This document shows positions 18,301-28,491 of a DNA stretch of 64,000 nucleotides, one piece after another. The position numbers and the translations under genes are program-made. The stretch lies in assembly GCA_964631235.1 (NCBI GenBank), contig CAZVZX010000003.1:62001-126000 (forward strand), in the 5' to 3' direction. The notes below the pieces were generated by a model, which worked only from the letters and a program-made list of their open reading frames with translations, had not been told where the DNA came from and did not search any database. The first letter of the stretch is position 1; every line of letters begins with the position of its first letter. This DNA is from JARKPK01 sp964631235 (GTDB lineage Bacteria; Planctomycetota; Planctomycetia; Pirellulales; Thermoguttaceae).

Positions 18301-18989
18301 GGGGTTGTCCTCGCATAACAGTTGGTGAAGGATCACGCGCCCTTTCGTGATACACGGGAACGCCTGTCTCAACGTCCATTCTGAATAGTTCCACACAATT
18401 ACGGAAGCGGCCGTCAGCGCAGCGGAGCGGCCGATTGCGTTGGGATGCGATTTGAGCCGCTTTCTGTTTTCCGCGGTCTAATTCAAACAGTGCAACTTCA
18501 TGCCAATCGGTTCGGATACGTCTTCGATCGGCTACCCGCAAAGCTGTAATCCGGGAACGAAAACCGGGCGATCAAGAACAGCCAATGGAAATCGAAGGAA
18601 CGAACACCTCTGAACGGCGAAAACTTCGACCAATCATTGCAGTTGTATCTGTCGCGGAACGAAGCCAGCCCGCGCACGGCCGTTTTGATTGTGAGGGATT
18701 GAGGCAGCTTGCGAGGGATGGACGCTGCGTTGCCTGACGGTTGCATCCTCCGGTGGAAGATTGATGGAATGACGAGATTGACTGTACCCTTTCGCTTCTC
18801 GGGCTGCAACAGGGGCGATTCGATGAGAATCGCGTTGACATAATCGACGCGGCGAAGACAATGGCAATGGCGTCTGAGGCGGTTGGATCGTTGCTTGACC
18901 ACCCCCCTGCCCTGCCGTTGCCTTCGCTGCGTCCCGACGACCGTTCCGTGGGACGGCCCTTCCCCAACCAGGTTCGTGAGGAATGGACG
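18301..18989. other. Divergent intergenic region between the two isomerase-like genes
   Basis: 689 bp. Holds hairpin element E3 (18388-18478). Shared regulation of the two paralogues from this region is plausible, but no operator was recognised. Confidence 0.4.
18388..18478 (+). repeat. Dispersed hairpin element, copy E3
   Basis: Matches E4 (24394-24470) at all but about three positions over roughly 70 bp, apart from a 20-bp insertion that duplicates AGCGGCC. Stem AGCCGC/GCGGTC, 12-nt loop identical to E4 (18461-18472). Confidence 0.7.
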
Positions 18990-20576
18990 ATGAAAACCGA
19001 TTCTCTTTCTGCCGATTTCGACGCTTGCCGATGCTGCCTCAGCCGTCGGCGTTTCCTGGCCGGATGCAGCGCGTGCAGTGCTGCGACATTAGCGTTGCCC
19101 GGTGCGGTGGTGAGGGCGGCCGACAATGCTGCCGAGGGAGAACGCCGCGAGCGGCCTCGGGTTCGCCTGGTGTTCGCCTGTTGGGCGCTGGTTCAAGATC
19201 GGCCCACGTGGCCGAACATTGGGCACGATATGAGGCCGGAAATCGAACGGGTGACGAAAGCCTTGCAACAAGGCTGCCCGGAAGTCGAATTCTTGCCCGA
19301 AACGGCCCACAGCCCGGAAGACGCCGACCGCATCTTGGCCAAACACGATGCCGATCGAATCGATGGCTACATCGTGTATCAGATGAACAATTGGATTCAA
19401 GCATTCCCGCGGATCGTGGCCTCGGGCAGGCCGACGATCGTGGCCGACTTTTCCTTCGCGGGCAGCGGCGGCTTCTTGCTGTACACGTCCGGCCTGCGCG
19501 AAAAGCATGCCAATTTCTCGGTCGTCAGTTCGCGTCGGCTCGACGATTTAGTTGCGACTGCTCGTTGTTTCACGTTGCTGAAGACCGAGGGAGTCAAGGG
19601 ATTCGTCGCCGCGTGCGATCGACTGCGAAAGGAACGAACGCCCGCCTATCGCAACGCCCCTGTGCAAGACGATCGGCCCGCGCTTCGGACGCCGGGGGAG
19701 TGCCTTGAAGCCTTGCGGAAGTCGGTTGTGTTGTCGTTGGGCGGCGGGAACAAGGCGGTCGCGCAGGCGTTGGGCGAACGATTCGGCATGACGGTCAAGT
19801 TCATCGCATTTGAAGAGCTCGCGGAAGCGTCTGCGCAGGCCGACGCTGAGCAGGTGGCCGCGGTGGCGTCGCGGTGGAAGGCTTCGGCCAAGAAGATTGA
19901 GATCGATCAGCCCGACGATACGTTGCTCAAGTCGGCTCGGAACTACTTGGGCCAGCGGACACTGCTACAGCGGCACAACGCAGAGGCAATCACGATCAAT
20001 TGTTTGGGCGGCTTCTACAGCGGAAAGCTCAATGCCTATCCGTGTCTGGCGTTCGTGGAGTTGCTTAACGAGGGCCTAATCGGCGCCTGTGAGGCCGATC
20101 TGCTTTCGACCGGCACCATGGTAGCCATGCGGCACCTGGCCGGCCGGCCCGGATTCATTTCCGATCCGGTGCTCGATACCTCCACCCGACAGGTGATTTA
20201 CGCCCATTGCGTGGCAATGACCAAGCCGTTCGGCCCCAACGGCTCGATCTGCAACTACGAGATCCTCACGCATTCCGAGGATCGCCGCGGCGCTTCGGTT
20301 CGAAGTTATCTGCCGATCGGCTATCGAGTGAGCACGATGGAAATCCATCCGGTGCGAAAAGAGATTCTGTTTCATGTGGGGCGTGCCGCGGCCAATGTAT
20401 TGGAAGACCGGGCATGCCGGACCAAGTTGGCGTGCGAGGTGGAAGGCGACTTCGAGAAGCTGTTCACCTTCTGGCACAAGTACGGATGGCATCGCGTTTC
20501 GTTCTACGGCGATTTGCGCGAGCCGGTGAAAGAGCTGGCCCAAGCGATCGGCTTCCAATTCGTCGAAGAGGCCTGA
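18990..20576 (+). CDS. Tat-exported sugar-isomerase-like protein, paralogue
   Basis: 528 residues from ATG 18990 (GAGGA 8 nt upstream; a longer upstream frame is unconserved). It has CCLSRRRFLAG Tat signal, a cysteine pair and hydrophobic stretch to about residue 40. The C-terminal part carries ITINCLGGFYSG, YPCLAFVELLNEG, IGACEADLLSTGTMVAM and RPGFISDPVLDT, the metal/substrate region pattern of fucose-isomerase-like proteins (E and D ligands). Divergent from its paralogue and followed 266 bp later by a large FAD oxidoreductase; the three probably serve one extracytoplasmic sugar pathway, which is inference from position. Confidence 0.72.
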   Translation: MKTDSLSADFDACRCCLSRRRFLAGCSACSAATLALPGAVVRAADNAAEGERRERPRVRLVFACWALVQDRPTWPNIGHDMRPEIERVTKALQQGCPEVEFLPETAHSPEDADRILAKHDADRIDGYIVYQMNNWIQAFPRIVASGRPTIVADFSFAGSGGFLLYTSGLREKHANFSVVSSRRLDDLVATARCFTLLKTEGVKGFVAACDRLRKERTPAYRNAPVQDDRPALRTPGECLEALRKSVVLSLGGGNKAVAQALGERFGMTVKFIAFEELAEASAQADAEQVAAVASRWKASAKKIEIDQPDDTLLKSARNYLGQRTLLQRHNAEAITINCLGGFYSGKLNAYPCLAFVELLNEGLIGACEADLLSTGTMVAMRHLAGRPGFISDPVLDTSTRQVIYAHCVAMTKPFGPNGSICNYEILTHSEDRRGASVRSYLPIGYRVSTMEIHPVRKEILFHVGRAAANVLEDRACRTKLACEVEGDFEKLFTFWHKYGWHRVSFYGDLREPVKELAQAIGFQFVEEA

Positions 20577-20842
20577 ATGGTTGTGCGGACAGGGGGCCGG
20601 CTTCCGTACTAACGTTCCTCGTAATGAGGCTCGACGGACTGAAGATCAATCAAGTGTGGTCGATCTTCGGTCGGTGCCGACGTTCTGTGCGTTCGCTTGC
20701 TGCCGATTTGATCCGCGGTTATCATGCATTCCAGCTTCGGGCGCCGGGGGGCGTTGTCTCGACGGCCGTTTTCCCGCACGGTCCGGATACTGTCGCATTT
20801 TCCCGCCTTAGTTGTTCCTTCCGATTCGGCGAGGTGTGAGCC

Positions 20843-23800
20843 ATGAGATGTCGGGCGATTGTCAGCAGCGGTCTTCTTTGGATCTCGGCATGGCTTGGAT
20901 TGCACGGGTTGACCGGCGGGGCATTTGCTGCCGGGGCCGCTGTGCCGCCATTTGTTCCCGAATCCGCGCGTCAGGTGCCGGTGGCCTACGATGTGGACGT
21001 TGTGGTTGTCGGCGGCGGAACCGGCGCGGTGGCTGCGGCTGTCGAAGCGGCCAAAGCGGGTGCCAAGGTCTTCTTGGCCGCCCCCTACCCTTACCTGGGC
21101 GACGACATGACCGCCACGCTTCGGCTCTGGCTTGAAGATGGCGAAACGCCGACAAGCGAGCTGGCCAAACGAATCTTCAGCGACCGGGGAGCCAGCGCCA
21201 TCCGCCGAGACTTGGCGGCCTTCAGTTATTCGGCCGATCTCGATAGCGCCCCACAGCATCGCGACACCAAACCGCCGAGCCGGCTGACCGACGGCAAATT
21301 CGGAGAGCCCTCGACCGACAGCGTGCAGTACAACGGCGATGTGGTGATCACCTGCAAATTGGAAAGGCCGACGGAGTTGGTCCAGCTTCGCTTGCTCGGC
21401 TACCATCGCAACGCGGCGACGTCAGGAGGCGGCGGGTTCACGATTTCGAACGTGGAGGTCGAAGCCAGCAATGACGGCGTGCAATGGCAGCCTGTTGGCA
21501 AGATGAACTTGGAACCGCGGCAGGCCGACGACCTGATGGTTTTCAGTCTCGACGTCAAAGCACGGCCGACCCAATTGCGGTTTAAGGTGGCCAAGCCCGC
21601 GGAATACTCTCGGATCTTGCTGGGCGAGATCGAGTTGGTGCGATCCGTCGAGCAATTGCCGCAGCAGAAGCGGCCTGCGCCGCGGCCGATGCATGTTAAG
21701 AAGGTACTTGATCAAGCGCTGCTCGATGCGGGCGTCGAATATCTGTATTCGTGCTATGCCACGGATGTGCTCGTAGATGCGAAGGGGCAACCGGCCGGAA
21801 TTGTGATGGCCAACCGCGCGGGGCGTCAGGCCGTGAAAGCCAAACAGATCATCGATGCGACGGATCGGGCGGTGGTGGCTCGTTTGGCCGGCGCTCAGTT
21901 TCGGCCGTATCCAACTGGAATGCAGACCTTCCAGCGGACTGTGATCTGCCCGCAGGTGGTCGAGGCCGAGGGAGTGACCGCGCGAATGCCGGCGGCGCCG
22001 TACATCGGCCCTTATCCGAACAAAGCGAAGACTTCGAGTGGTGAATTTCAACTAATTGAGTACACGATGAAGCTGCCGATGAACGACAGCAGTCATGCCT
22101 CGTTCGCGGCGGCCGATCAGATGGCCCGTACCAAGACCTATCACCCGGAACAACAGTTCACCGCCGACCGTTTGTTTCAAGTGCCGCCCGACCCGATGCA
22201 TGCTGTCGCTCATTCCGAGGCAAAGGAGTTTGACGCAGCCTCGGTGTCGCTGGATGTCTGCCGGCCGAAAGGCGTGCAGAATCTATTTGTGTTGGGAGGC
22301 TGTGCCGATGTTTCGCGTGAAGCCGCGACAAAGCTGTTGCGCCCTCTGGCATTGATCGACTTGGGGGCGCGGATCGGCCGTGCCGCTGCGGAGGCTGCCG
22401 CCAAGCGTCCGGTCGCCGGCGAGGTCCGCGTTGCGGCCTTGTCGCCCGCCCCGGAAGATTCGGCCCTGGAAGTGCGCGAGTTCCTGACGGGTGTGCGGCC
22501 GACTCAGAAGCTGCCCGGTGTGCCGCAACCGGCGCGCGGGTTGCCGGTCTTCGGGCGATACGATGTGGTGGTGGTGGGTGGCGGAACCGGCGGGGCACCG
22601 GCGGGGATTTCGGCCGCACGTCAGGGCGTAAAAACGCTGGTGATCGAGTACTTGCACGGACTCGGCGGAGTGGGAACCTTGGGGGCCATCTCGACCTACT
22701 ACTGGGGCAATCGGGTGGGCTTTACGGCGACGGTGCCCGGTTCGTCGTGGGTGGTCGAACAGCGGATGCAGTGGTGGCGGTCGGAAATCCTCGACGCCGG
22801 GGGCGATATTTGGTTCGGCACGATGGGATGCGGGGCCGTGGTCGAGGGGAACAAGGTTGTGGGCGTTGTGGTCGCCACTCCGGTGGGCCGGGGCGTTGTA
22901 CTGGCCAAGACGGTGATCGACGCGACAGGCAATTCCGACGTGGCGGCGGCCGCCGGCGCGGAAACGTATTACACCGACGAGACCGAGTTCGGAATGCAAG
23001 GCACGGGACTACCCGGCCGACGACTCGGCGAAACCTACAACAACACCGATTTCACGATCGTTGACGAAACCGACATGGTCGATGTGTGGCAGATGTATGT
23101 CTTTTCGAAACACAAGTATCCCGATGCGTTCGATCACGGACAGTTGATCGACACACGCGAACGGCGGCGAATCGTCGGCGACACGACGATCCGCCTGGTC
23201 GATCAGATTCTCGGACGCACCTATCCCGACTCGGTTGTTCAGGCGCGAAGCAACTTCGACACCCACGGCTATACGGTTGATCCACTGCTGTTGGTGGAGC
23301 ATCCGGAAAAGAAGGGCTTCAATGTGTACATTCCGTATCGGGCGATGCTGCCCAAGGGCTGGGAAGGCGTGCTCGTCATCGGGTTGGGCACCAGTGCCCA
23401 TCGCGATGCCGTGCCGCTGATCCGCATGCAACCCGACATTCAGAACCAAGGCTATGCCGCCGGCGTGGCCGCGGCCATGGCAGTGCGGAGCAATCGCCCG
23501 CTGAGAGGCATCGACATTAAGGAGTTGCAGCGGCATCTGGTCGAAGTCGGCAATCTGCCGGAGAGCGTGCTCACTGATCAAGACTCGTTCCCGCTGCCGA
23601 CCGAAAAGGTGGCCGAGGCCGTGCGTACGCTGCCCGAGGGCGTCGGCGCGGCGGTGATTATGGCCCAGCCGCAAGACGCCTTGCCGTTGCTCCGCGACGC
23701 TTACCGCACCGCGAAGGACGCGGCACGTCTGGAATATGCCCGGATCTTGGCCGTTTTGGGAGATGCCAGCGGTGTTGAAACCTTATTGGACGAGATCCGC

Positions 23801-24316
23801 CGTCAAGATAAATGGGATAAAGGTTGGAATTACCGCGGGATGGGGCAATTCGGCGCGGCGCTGAGTCCGCTTGATGGGTTGATCATTGCGGCGGCACGCA
23901 CCGGCAGGCGCGACGTGCTGCCGGCCGTATTGCAGAAGGCTGCACTGCTCGATGCGTCGGTGGAGTTTTCACACCATCGTGCGATTGCGTTGGCGTGCGA
24001 AATGATCGGCGATCCGGCGGCTGCCCCGGTTTTGGCGGATGTGTTGAAGAAGCCGGGCATGATGGGCCATCATCACGATTCGGTTGCGAAGGCGATCGAA
24101 CGCGGCGCACCGGGCGGCACCAACGCCGAGCAAACCCGCCGAGAATCGCTGCGCGAGCTGATGCTGGCTCGGGCACTGTTCCGCTGCGGCGACCACGAGG
24201 GGCTGGGCCGCGCGATCTTGGAGAATTACGCGAAGGATCTCCGCGGACACCTTGCCCGGCATGCGCAAGCAGTGCTCGACAAGGCGAAGCAGCCGAACGC
24301 GGCACGACCGCAGTGA
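20843..24316 (+). CDS. Secreted double FAD-dependent oxidoreductase with discoidin-like insert
   Basis: 1157 residues. Signal peptide about 1-31. First Rossmann FAD motif VVVVGGGTGAVAAAVEAA (about 53-70), then a beta-rich insert (about 150-265) resembling an F5/8 type C (discoidin) domain, continuation of the first FAD domain, a second complete Rossmann motif VVVVGGGTGGAPAGIS at about 573, and a C-terminal Ala/Leu-rich helical repeat part (about 930-1145) that looks HEAT-like. The FAD modules resemble the FAD_oxidored family (PF12831). Start ATG 20843 follows GAGGTG. Substrate unknown; large secreted members of this family are frequent in planctomycetes. Confidence 0.8.
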   Translation: MRCRAIVSSGLLWISAWLGLHGLTGGAFAAGAAVPPFVPESARQVPVAYDVDVVVVGGGTGAVAAAVEAAKAGAKVFLAAPYPYLGDDMTATLRLWLEDGETPTSELAKRIFSDRGASAIRRDLAAFSYSADLDSAPQHRDTKPPSRLTDGKFGEPSTDSVQYNGDVVITCKLERPTELVQLRLLGYHRNAATSGGGGFTISNVEVEASNDGVQWQPVGKMNLEPRQADDLMVFSLDVKARPTQLRFKVAKPAEYSRILLGEIELVRSVEQLPQQKRPAPRPMHVKKVLDQALLDAGVEYLYSCYATDVLVDAKGQPAGIVMANRAGRQAVKAKQIIDATDRAVVARLAGAQFRPYPTGMQTFQRTVICPQVVEAEGVTARMPAAPYIGPYPNKAKTSSGEFQLIEYTMKLPMNDSSHASFAAADQMARTKTYHPEQQFTADRLFQVPPDPMHAVAHSEAKEFDAASVSLDVCRPKGVQNLFVLGGCADVSREAATKLLRPLALIDLGARIGRAAAEAAAKRPVAGEVRVAALSPAPEDSALEVREFLTGVRPTQKLPGVPQPARGLPVFGRYDVVVVGGGTGGAPAGISAARQGVKTLVIEYLHGLGGVGTLGAISTYYWGNRVGFTATVPGSSWVVEQRMQWWRSEILDAGGDIWFGTMGCGAVVEGNKVVGVVVATPVGRGVVLAKTVIDATGNSDVAAAAGAETYYTDETEFGMQGTGLPGRRLGETYNNTDFTIVDETDMVDVWQMYVFSKHKYPDAFDHGQLIDTRERRRIVGDTTIRLVDQILGRTYPDSVVQARSNFDTHGYTVDPLLLVEHPEKKGFNVYIPYRAMLPKGWEGVLVIGLGTSAHRDAVPLIRMQPDIQNQGYAAGVAAAMAVRSNRPLRGIDIKELQRHLVEVGNLPESVLTDQDSFPLPTEKVAEAVRTLPEGVGAAVIMAQPQDALPLLRDAYRTAKDAARLEYARILAVLGDASGVETLLDEIRRQDKWDKGWNYRGMGQFGAALSPLDGLIIAAARTGRRDVLPAVLQKAALLDASVEFSHHRAIALACEMIGDPAAAPVLADVLKKPGMMGHHHDSVAKAIERGAPGGTNAEQTRRESLRELMLARALFRCGDHEGLGRAILENYAKDLRGHLARHAQAVLDKAKQPNAARPQ

Positions 24317-24393
24317 TCTGTGGGCATTACTTCGCACGGCCAAGGCGGGTTGCAGTTGCGACGCGCTTTTTCGCAGAGCAACCGTACCAAATC

Positions 24394-24470
24394 GTTCCAC
24401 ACATTTACGGAAGCGGCCGATTGCGTAGGGATGCGATTTGAACCGCTTTCTGTTTTCCGCGGTTTTGTTT
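24394..24470 (+). repeat. Dispersed hairpin element, copy E4
   Basis: Starts GTTCCACACATTTACGG, ends with AACCGC (24441-24446), 12-nt loop, GCGGTT (24459-24464) and TTGTTT. It follows the oxidoreductase stop at 24316 and could serve as its terminator; the convergent gene ends at 24568. Confidence 0.75.
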
Positions 24471-24567
24471 AGACTCTCCGGGCCGACGACATTCGGCCTG
24501 TGCTCACCCGCTGGCCAGTGAACTCTGTCCGCTGTCGGTGTAAAGCCGCGGGGCCGGCCGCGAGCAT

Positions 24568-27500
24568 TTAGTCGCCGCTGAGGAGTACGGCGAATGCTTT
24601 GGCCGGACACACGACCGAAACCGCCTCGCCATCGCGGACTAGCGGCACTTCCTCGCCTTGCCGGCCATGACCGTCCATCGTAATTGCGCGTCGCAACGCG
24701 GGCAGCTTCCAGGGCAGCTTGGCCGGGCGGACGACGATTGCAGTGCCCTCCGCGGGGCCTTCGGGCAGCGGGATCAAGAGCAACCCGTCTTTCGTTGGAG
24801 CAACCCGAACGCCGTCGGCCGTTGTCAGTGCTTCGAAGTCGATCGGCTTGCCCTCGATATTCTGCCGTTGGGCCCAGGCTTTGGCGGCATCGAGCTGGTC
24901 TTGTTGATCGGCATAGTACTCTGGTGCGGGGTCGTTTGCCGAAGCGGCACGCAGATCGCCTGCCTTGAGGGCCGACCAAGCGACCGCATAGAAACGATCG
25001 TACCCGTCACTTACCTTCACCGACCCGGCGCGGATGCGGCCTGTGCCATCGTCGCGGCCCGAAATCGCGAGCCGTTGCGAGTCGCCCGGCCGGCTGAATC
25101 CGGAACGAAGCTCCTCCAAATGGAGACGTTGTCCGTCTGCGGGACGATAAAAGCCGTAGCGAAGTTCCAGTTCGACCGGCAGCCGAACCCCTGAGGGCAA
25201 GCGGCAGCGGGCCTCGACTTCGACATCGCCCGTTCGGCCTTCGAGAACGCGCGCGTCGAAACTCGCTTGTGTAACGATCTCGCCCTCGGCATCGCACAAG
25301 TGTAAAAAGGGGCGAAAGCCCTCGGGCACCGGCTGGTCGAGATGATATACAAGTTTCCAACGAATCTCCCAAGCGTCGGCTGCTTCGACGGAGTTCACGC
25401 TGAGATGAATGCGATGCCCAGTTTGATTGAGTCGGCGACCGTTGACGTAGATCGCGTCGGCCGATCGGGTCTCCTCAACAATTACCCCGTTGCGGCGGAC
25501 GATGCCGGCGGTGACCGGACGGCCGCTCGCATCGGTCAGTTCCGCCCAGAAGCCATAAGGAGGTAAAGTGATTTCCGGCTTGGGCGACCAATCGGCGCCG
25601 GAGCGATTGACCCACACGCTGCCGTTGTTCCAAACGACGTGCTGCCGATGCAGATTCCCTTCGACGAACTCGACTCGTTCGATTCGCCTCAATGCCAGCG
25701 CCCTGGCCACCGTCTGCGTGAGCCAGTATTTTCGTACGACATCGCGGCCGAACGGTTGGTGCACCATCGCCGGCCGGCCGGTGAGCATTTCGGTGGCAAT
25801 GTAGTCGTCGCTGTACATGCCGTGCATGCGGCGATCGAGGCCGGCCAGATAGCGGTCGGCGTAGCCCGCTCCATGGAGGATGAAGCAGTCGTGGTAGGCG
25901 GCGTCGAACCAAGCAATCCGTTGGGCCTCGGCACAGTCCCAATTGATTGCCCCCCAGGCACGCCGCCCTCGGCCCTGCCCGATGCGAAGATGATTGGCCT
26001 GCGCACCATCAAGGAAGCCGATCTGCCCGTCGTGGCCGCTTTCGGAGATTTGCGGGGCGCGGTCGCCGAGCGTATCGCGAATCCACGCGAATTGCTCGCA
26101 CCAAACCCGGTTGGTATAGCTCTTGTCGAAAAACTTCCCCTCGGACGTCCAGTAATCGTAGGGACCGGCACTAGCCCAGACGTCGATAAAGTATGCCGTT
26201 GGAGCGAAGCGTTCGCGCAGTTCGCTCACGTTGCGGCGGACGAACGGGGCCAATGTGTCGGCCCGAAATCGATATGATTGTGCCCCGCGTCCTTCATTCA
26301 ACCAGGCTTTCACCGGCTGTCCATCGGGCCGGAATGCAATCTGATCGACGTAGGAAAACCCTTCGGCATCGGGATAGAAGTCGATGTAGTTATCGTGTGG
26401 GGCGAAAAGCACGCCTGCTTCGCGGCAAACGCGACCGAGTCGGCTGAATTCGTCAACGGTGCCAAGTTGCGGATTGGGCGGAAGGATGTCGGGCAGACGG
26501 TAGTCGTATCCCCACCGCTGCCAGTTGTGCCAGACCACGCAGGCGTCGGTCAGCCCGTAGGCGAACGCCTTTTGCAACGCCTCGGCCGATTCTCCGTAGC
26601 GACCGCCCCAAAGATCGAACACGAAGCGCCCGGCAAGCTTCTCGACACCGCCGGCCGCGGTGCGCCCATTGCGGTCGCGCCAGTGTCTGACCGCTGCAAA
26701 AAGCTCGCGGCGCGGAACGAAGGTAAACAGTGTCGGCCCGCTACCGACCAGAGTGTACTGGCGGCTGTGCGGGCGAACTTCCAATCGCAAGGGCGGTTGC
26801 TCGGCGGCCATCAGCAACGAGCCGCCGGAGGCGAATTCCAGGCCGATCATCGACGTTGAGAGCCGATGCCCATCGTAGTTGACGACGTACTCTCGCGGTC
26901 GCCGTACGACATTGCCCGGCCCGAAATAGAGCAATTCGACAGGCTGATCGAACGCACCGACAGAAGCTTGTTCGATGCGGCAAACATGCCACGGTTGAGG
27001 CGGCGGCCCGTTCTCGATCCACCATGCCGCCCGCAACATCCCGCGATCGAGCCACAATCGTCCGACAAGATCGAACTCACCCCAAACAGTGCGGAACCGA
27101 TGACGCACCTGGTAGATGTTCGCCCTCGCAGCCTCGCCCGCGTTGGACGAATGGTCTTTCTTGTCTTGCTTGTCTTGTTTCAGACGCGAGCAGGGATGGA
27201 ATAACTCGTCGGGAAGTTCCGCTGCCGGCTCTGCGTTGGCCGAAATCAACTGTACGGCGGCACGAGGGTCCTCTAACGAGAACCCCAAGACTGCGACGCG
27301 AAAACCATCGAATGCGATCTTTGCAGCCTCGGCGGTCAATTGCACTGTGGCATCGAGCAGGCCGCGACGGCCGGGGCTGATCTCAACGCGGAGGGCATCG
27401 GCCTGGTCGCCCCCCGTGCTCGATTCGAGGGTGATCACGGGTTGCTCGACGCGAACATTCGCCGGAGTCGAAGAGACGATCTTGGGATCGCGCGTGCTCA

Positions 27501-28491
27501 GAACGACCTCGCCCCAGAACGAATGATCGAATGCCGTATTCCGCCGCGGCCCGGGATGTGATTCGAGTTGCAGGCGAATCGCCTTGCCCGCCCACCGGCT
27601 CAGTTCGACCTCGGCCGCAGTCCAACGCTGTTGGTCACGATGGTCTTCCCAGACGATCTCGCCGAGTTGACCCTCGGGGGCATCGAAGGGAATCGCTCGA
27701 ACACGAAACGTCACGCCGTCGCCGCCTTTCTCGGGATGCGGGCTCATCGCCGTGAACATGCGCAGTGTGATCGGCCCCGCATCGGGCAGTTGCAGCGGGT
27801 ATTCGATCCAGGCGGTGCCGGCTCGGCCTTGATGCCAGGGTGGATGGATGCCGATGGTCGGCTTCGATTCTCCGCCGACATTTTGCACACTCACGGCGAA
27901 CGAGCCGCGATGTTCCCCATGGCTGCCCGACCAACCGGCCGGCATCGTTTCGGCAGGTTGGTCGAACACGGCAAACACCGCTCGGTGTACGGGAAGTTGC
28001 CACAGGGCGAGCTCTCGACGCTGTTCTACCAGGAACGGTTTCCATTCGGGACGCGGCCGCGAAGTCATTTCGACCGGCGGCTTAGCTTCAAAGATGTGAA
28101 TCGGGTGAACCGACCAAACGCGGTCGCCCTCGCGACATTCCGCTCGCACGTGAATCGGATAATGGCCCCGATAAACCTTTCCTGAAGCGCGCAGCTCAAA
28201 GGTTCTGTCCTTCTTGCTCCGTGCCGGAAGATCAATGGTCCATTGATCGGGCGAGATTCGCCATGCGTCGACCACCGACAGCCGCAGTACTGCCTGGACC
28301 TGCTGTTCGCCGGCATTTTCGACAACCACCCGGATCTCTGTAGCCGCATCAAATCTGTCAATGGCATCGGGCGCCACAATCGCCACTGTGATCGGTCCGG
28401 CCGAATCCTTCGGCGGATTGAACGCATGCGCGTTTGCGACGGTCAGTGAGACGATGACGGAAACAAGCAGGAACAGCCAAAAACGGTTCAT
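24568..28491 (-). CDS. Large secreted glycosidase-like protein (GH101/DUF5696-like)
   Basis: 1307 residues from ATG 28491, where a signal peptide (MNRFWLFLLVSVIVSLTVANA) begins; the longer frame upstream is unconserved. N-terminal beta domains (NPCBM/CARDB-like) precede an alpha/beta catalytic part. This includes YFIDVWASAGPYDYW (about residue 767, candidate Asp nucleophile) and PQISESGHDGQIGF (about 815, candidate acid/base Glu), in the order seen in endo-alpha-N-acetylgalactosaminidase-like GH101. C-terminal beta domains follow. If correct it would act on O-glycans, in keeping with a sialidase in the window, but homology is distant and should be tested. Confidence 0.55.
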   Translation of the reverse strand: MNRFWLFLLVSVIVSLTVANAHAFNPPKDSAGPITVAIVAPDAIDRFDAATEIRVVVENAGEQQVQAVLRLSVVDAWRISPDQWTIDLPARSKKDRTFELRASGKVYRGHYPIHVRAECREGDRVWSVHPIHIFEAKPPVEMTSRPRPEWKPFLVEQRRELALWQLPVHRAVFAVFDQPAETMPAGWSGSHGEHRGSFAVSVQNVGGESKPTIGIHPPWHQGRAGTAWIEYPLQLPDAGPITLRMFTAMSPHPEKGGDGVTFRVRAIPFDAPEGQLGEIVWEDHRDQQRWTAAEVELSRWAGKAIRLQLESHPGPRRNTAFDHSFWGEVVLSTRDPKIVSSTPANVRVEQPVITLESSTGGDQADALRVEISPGRRGLLDATVQLTAEAAKIAFDGFRVAVLGFSLEDPRAAVQLISANAEPAAELPDELFHPCSRLKQDKQDKKDHSSNAGEAARANIYQVRHRFRTVWGEFDLVGRLWLDRGMLRAAWWIENGPPPQPWHVCRIEQASVGAFDQPVELLYFGPGNVVRRPREYVVNYDGHRLSTSMIGLEFASGGSLLMAAEQPPLRLEVRPHSRQYTLVGSGPTLFTFVPRRELFAAVRHWRDRNGRTAAGGVEKLAGRFVFDLWGGRYGESAEALQKAFAYGLTDACVVWHNWQRWGYDYRLPDILPPNPQLGTVDEFSRLGRVCREAGVLFAPHDNYIDFYPDAEGFSYVDQIAFRPDGQPVKAWLNEGRGAQSYRFRADTLAPFVRRNVSELRERFAPTAYFIDVWASAGPYDYWTSEGKFFDKSYTNRVWCEQFAWIRDTLGDRAPQISESGHDGQIGFLDGAQANHLRIGQGRGRRAWGAINWDCAEAQRIAWFDAAYHDCFILHGAGYADRYLAGLDRRMHGMYSDDYIATEMLTGRPAMVHQPFGRDVVRKYWLTQTVARALALRRIERVEFVEGNLHRQHVVWNNGSVWVNRSGADWSPKPEITLPPYGFWAELTDASGRPVTAGIVRRNGVIVEETRSADAIYVNGRRLNQTGHRIHLSVNSVEAADAWEIRWKLVYHLDQPVPEGFRPFLHLCDAEGEIVTQASFDARVLEGRTGDVEVEARCRLPSGVRLPVELELRYGFYRPADGQRLHLEELRSGFSRPGDSQRLAISGRDDGTGRIRAGSVKVSDGYDRFYAVAWSALKAGDLRAASANDPAPEYYADQQDQLDAAKAWAQRQNIEGKPIDFEALTTADGVRVAPTKDGLLLIPLPEGPAEGTAIVVRPAKLPWKLPALRRAITMDGHGRQGEEVPLVRDGEAVSVVCPAKAFAVLLSGD

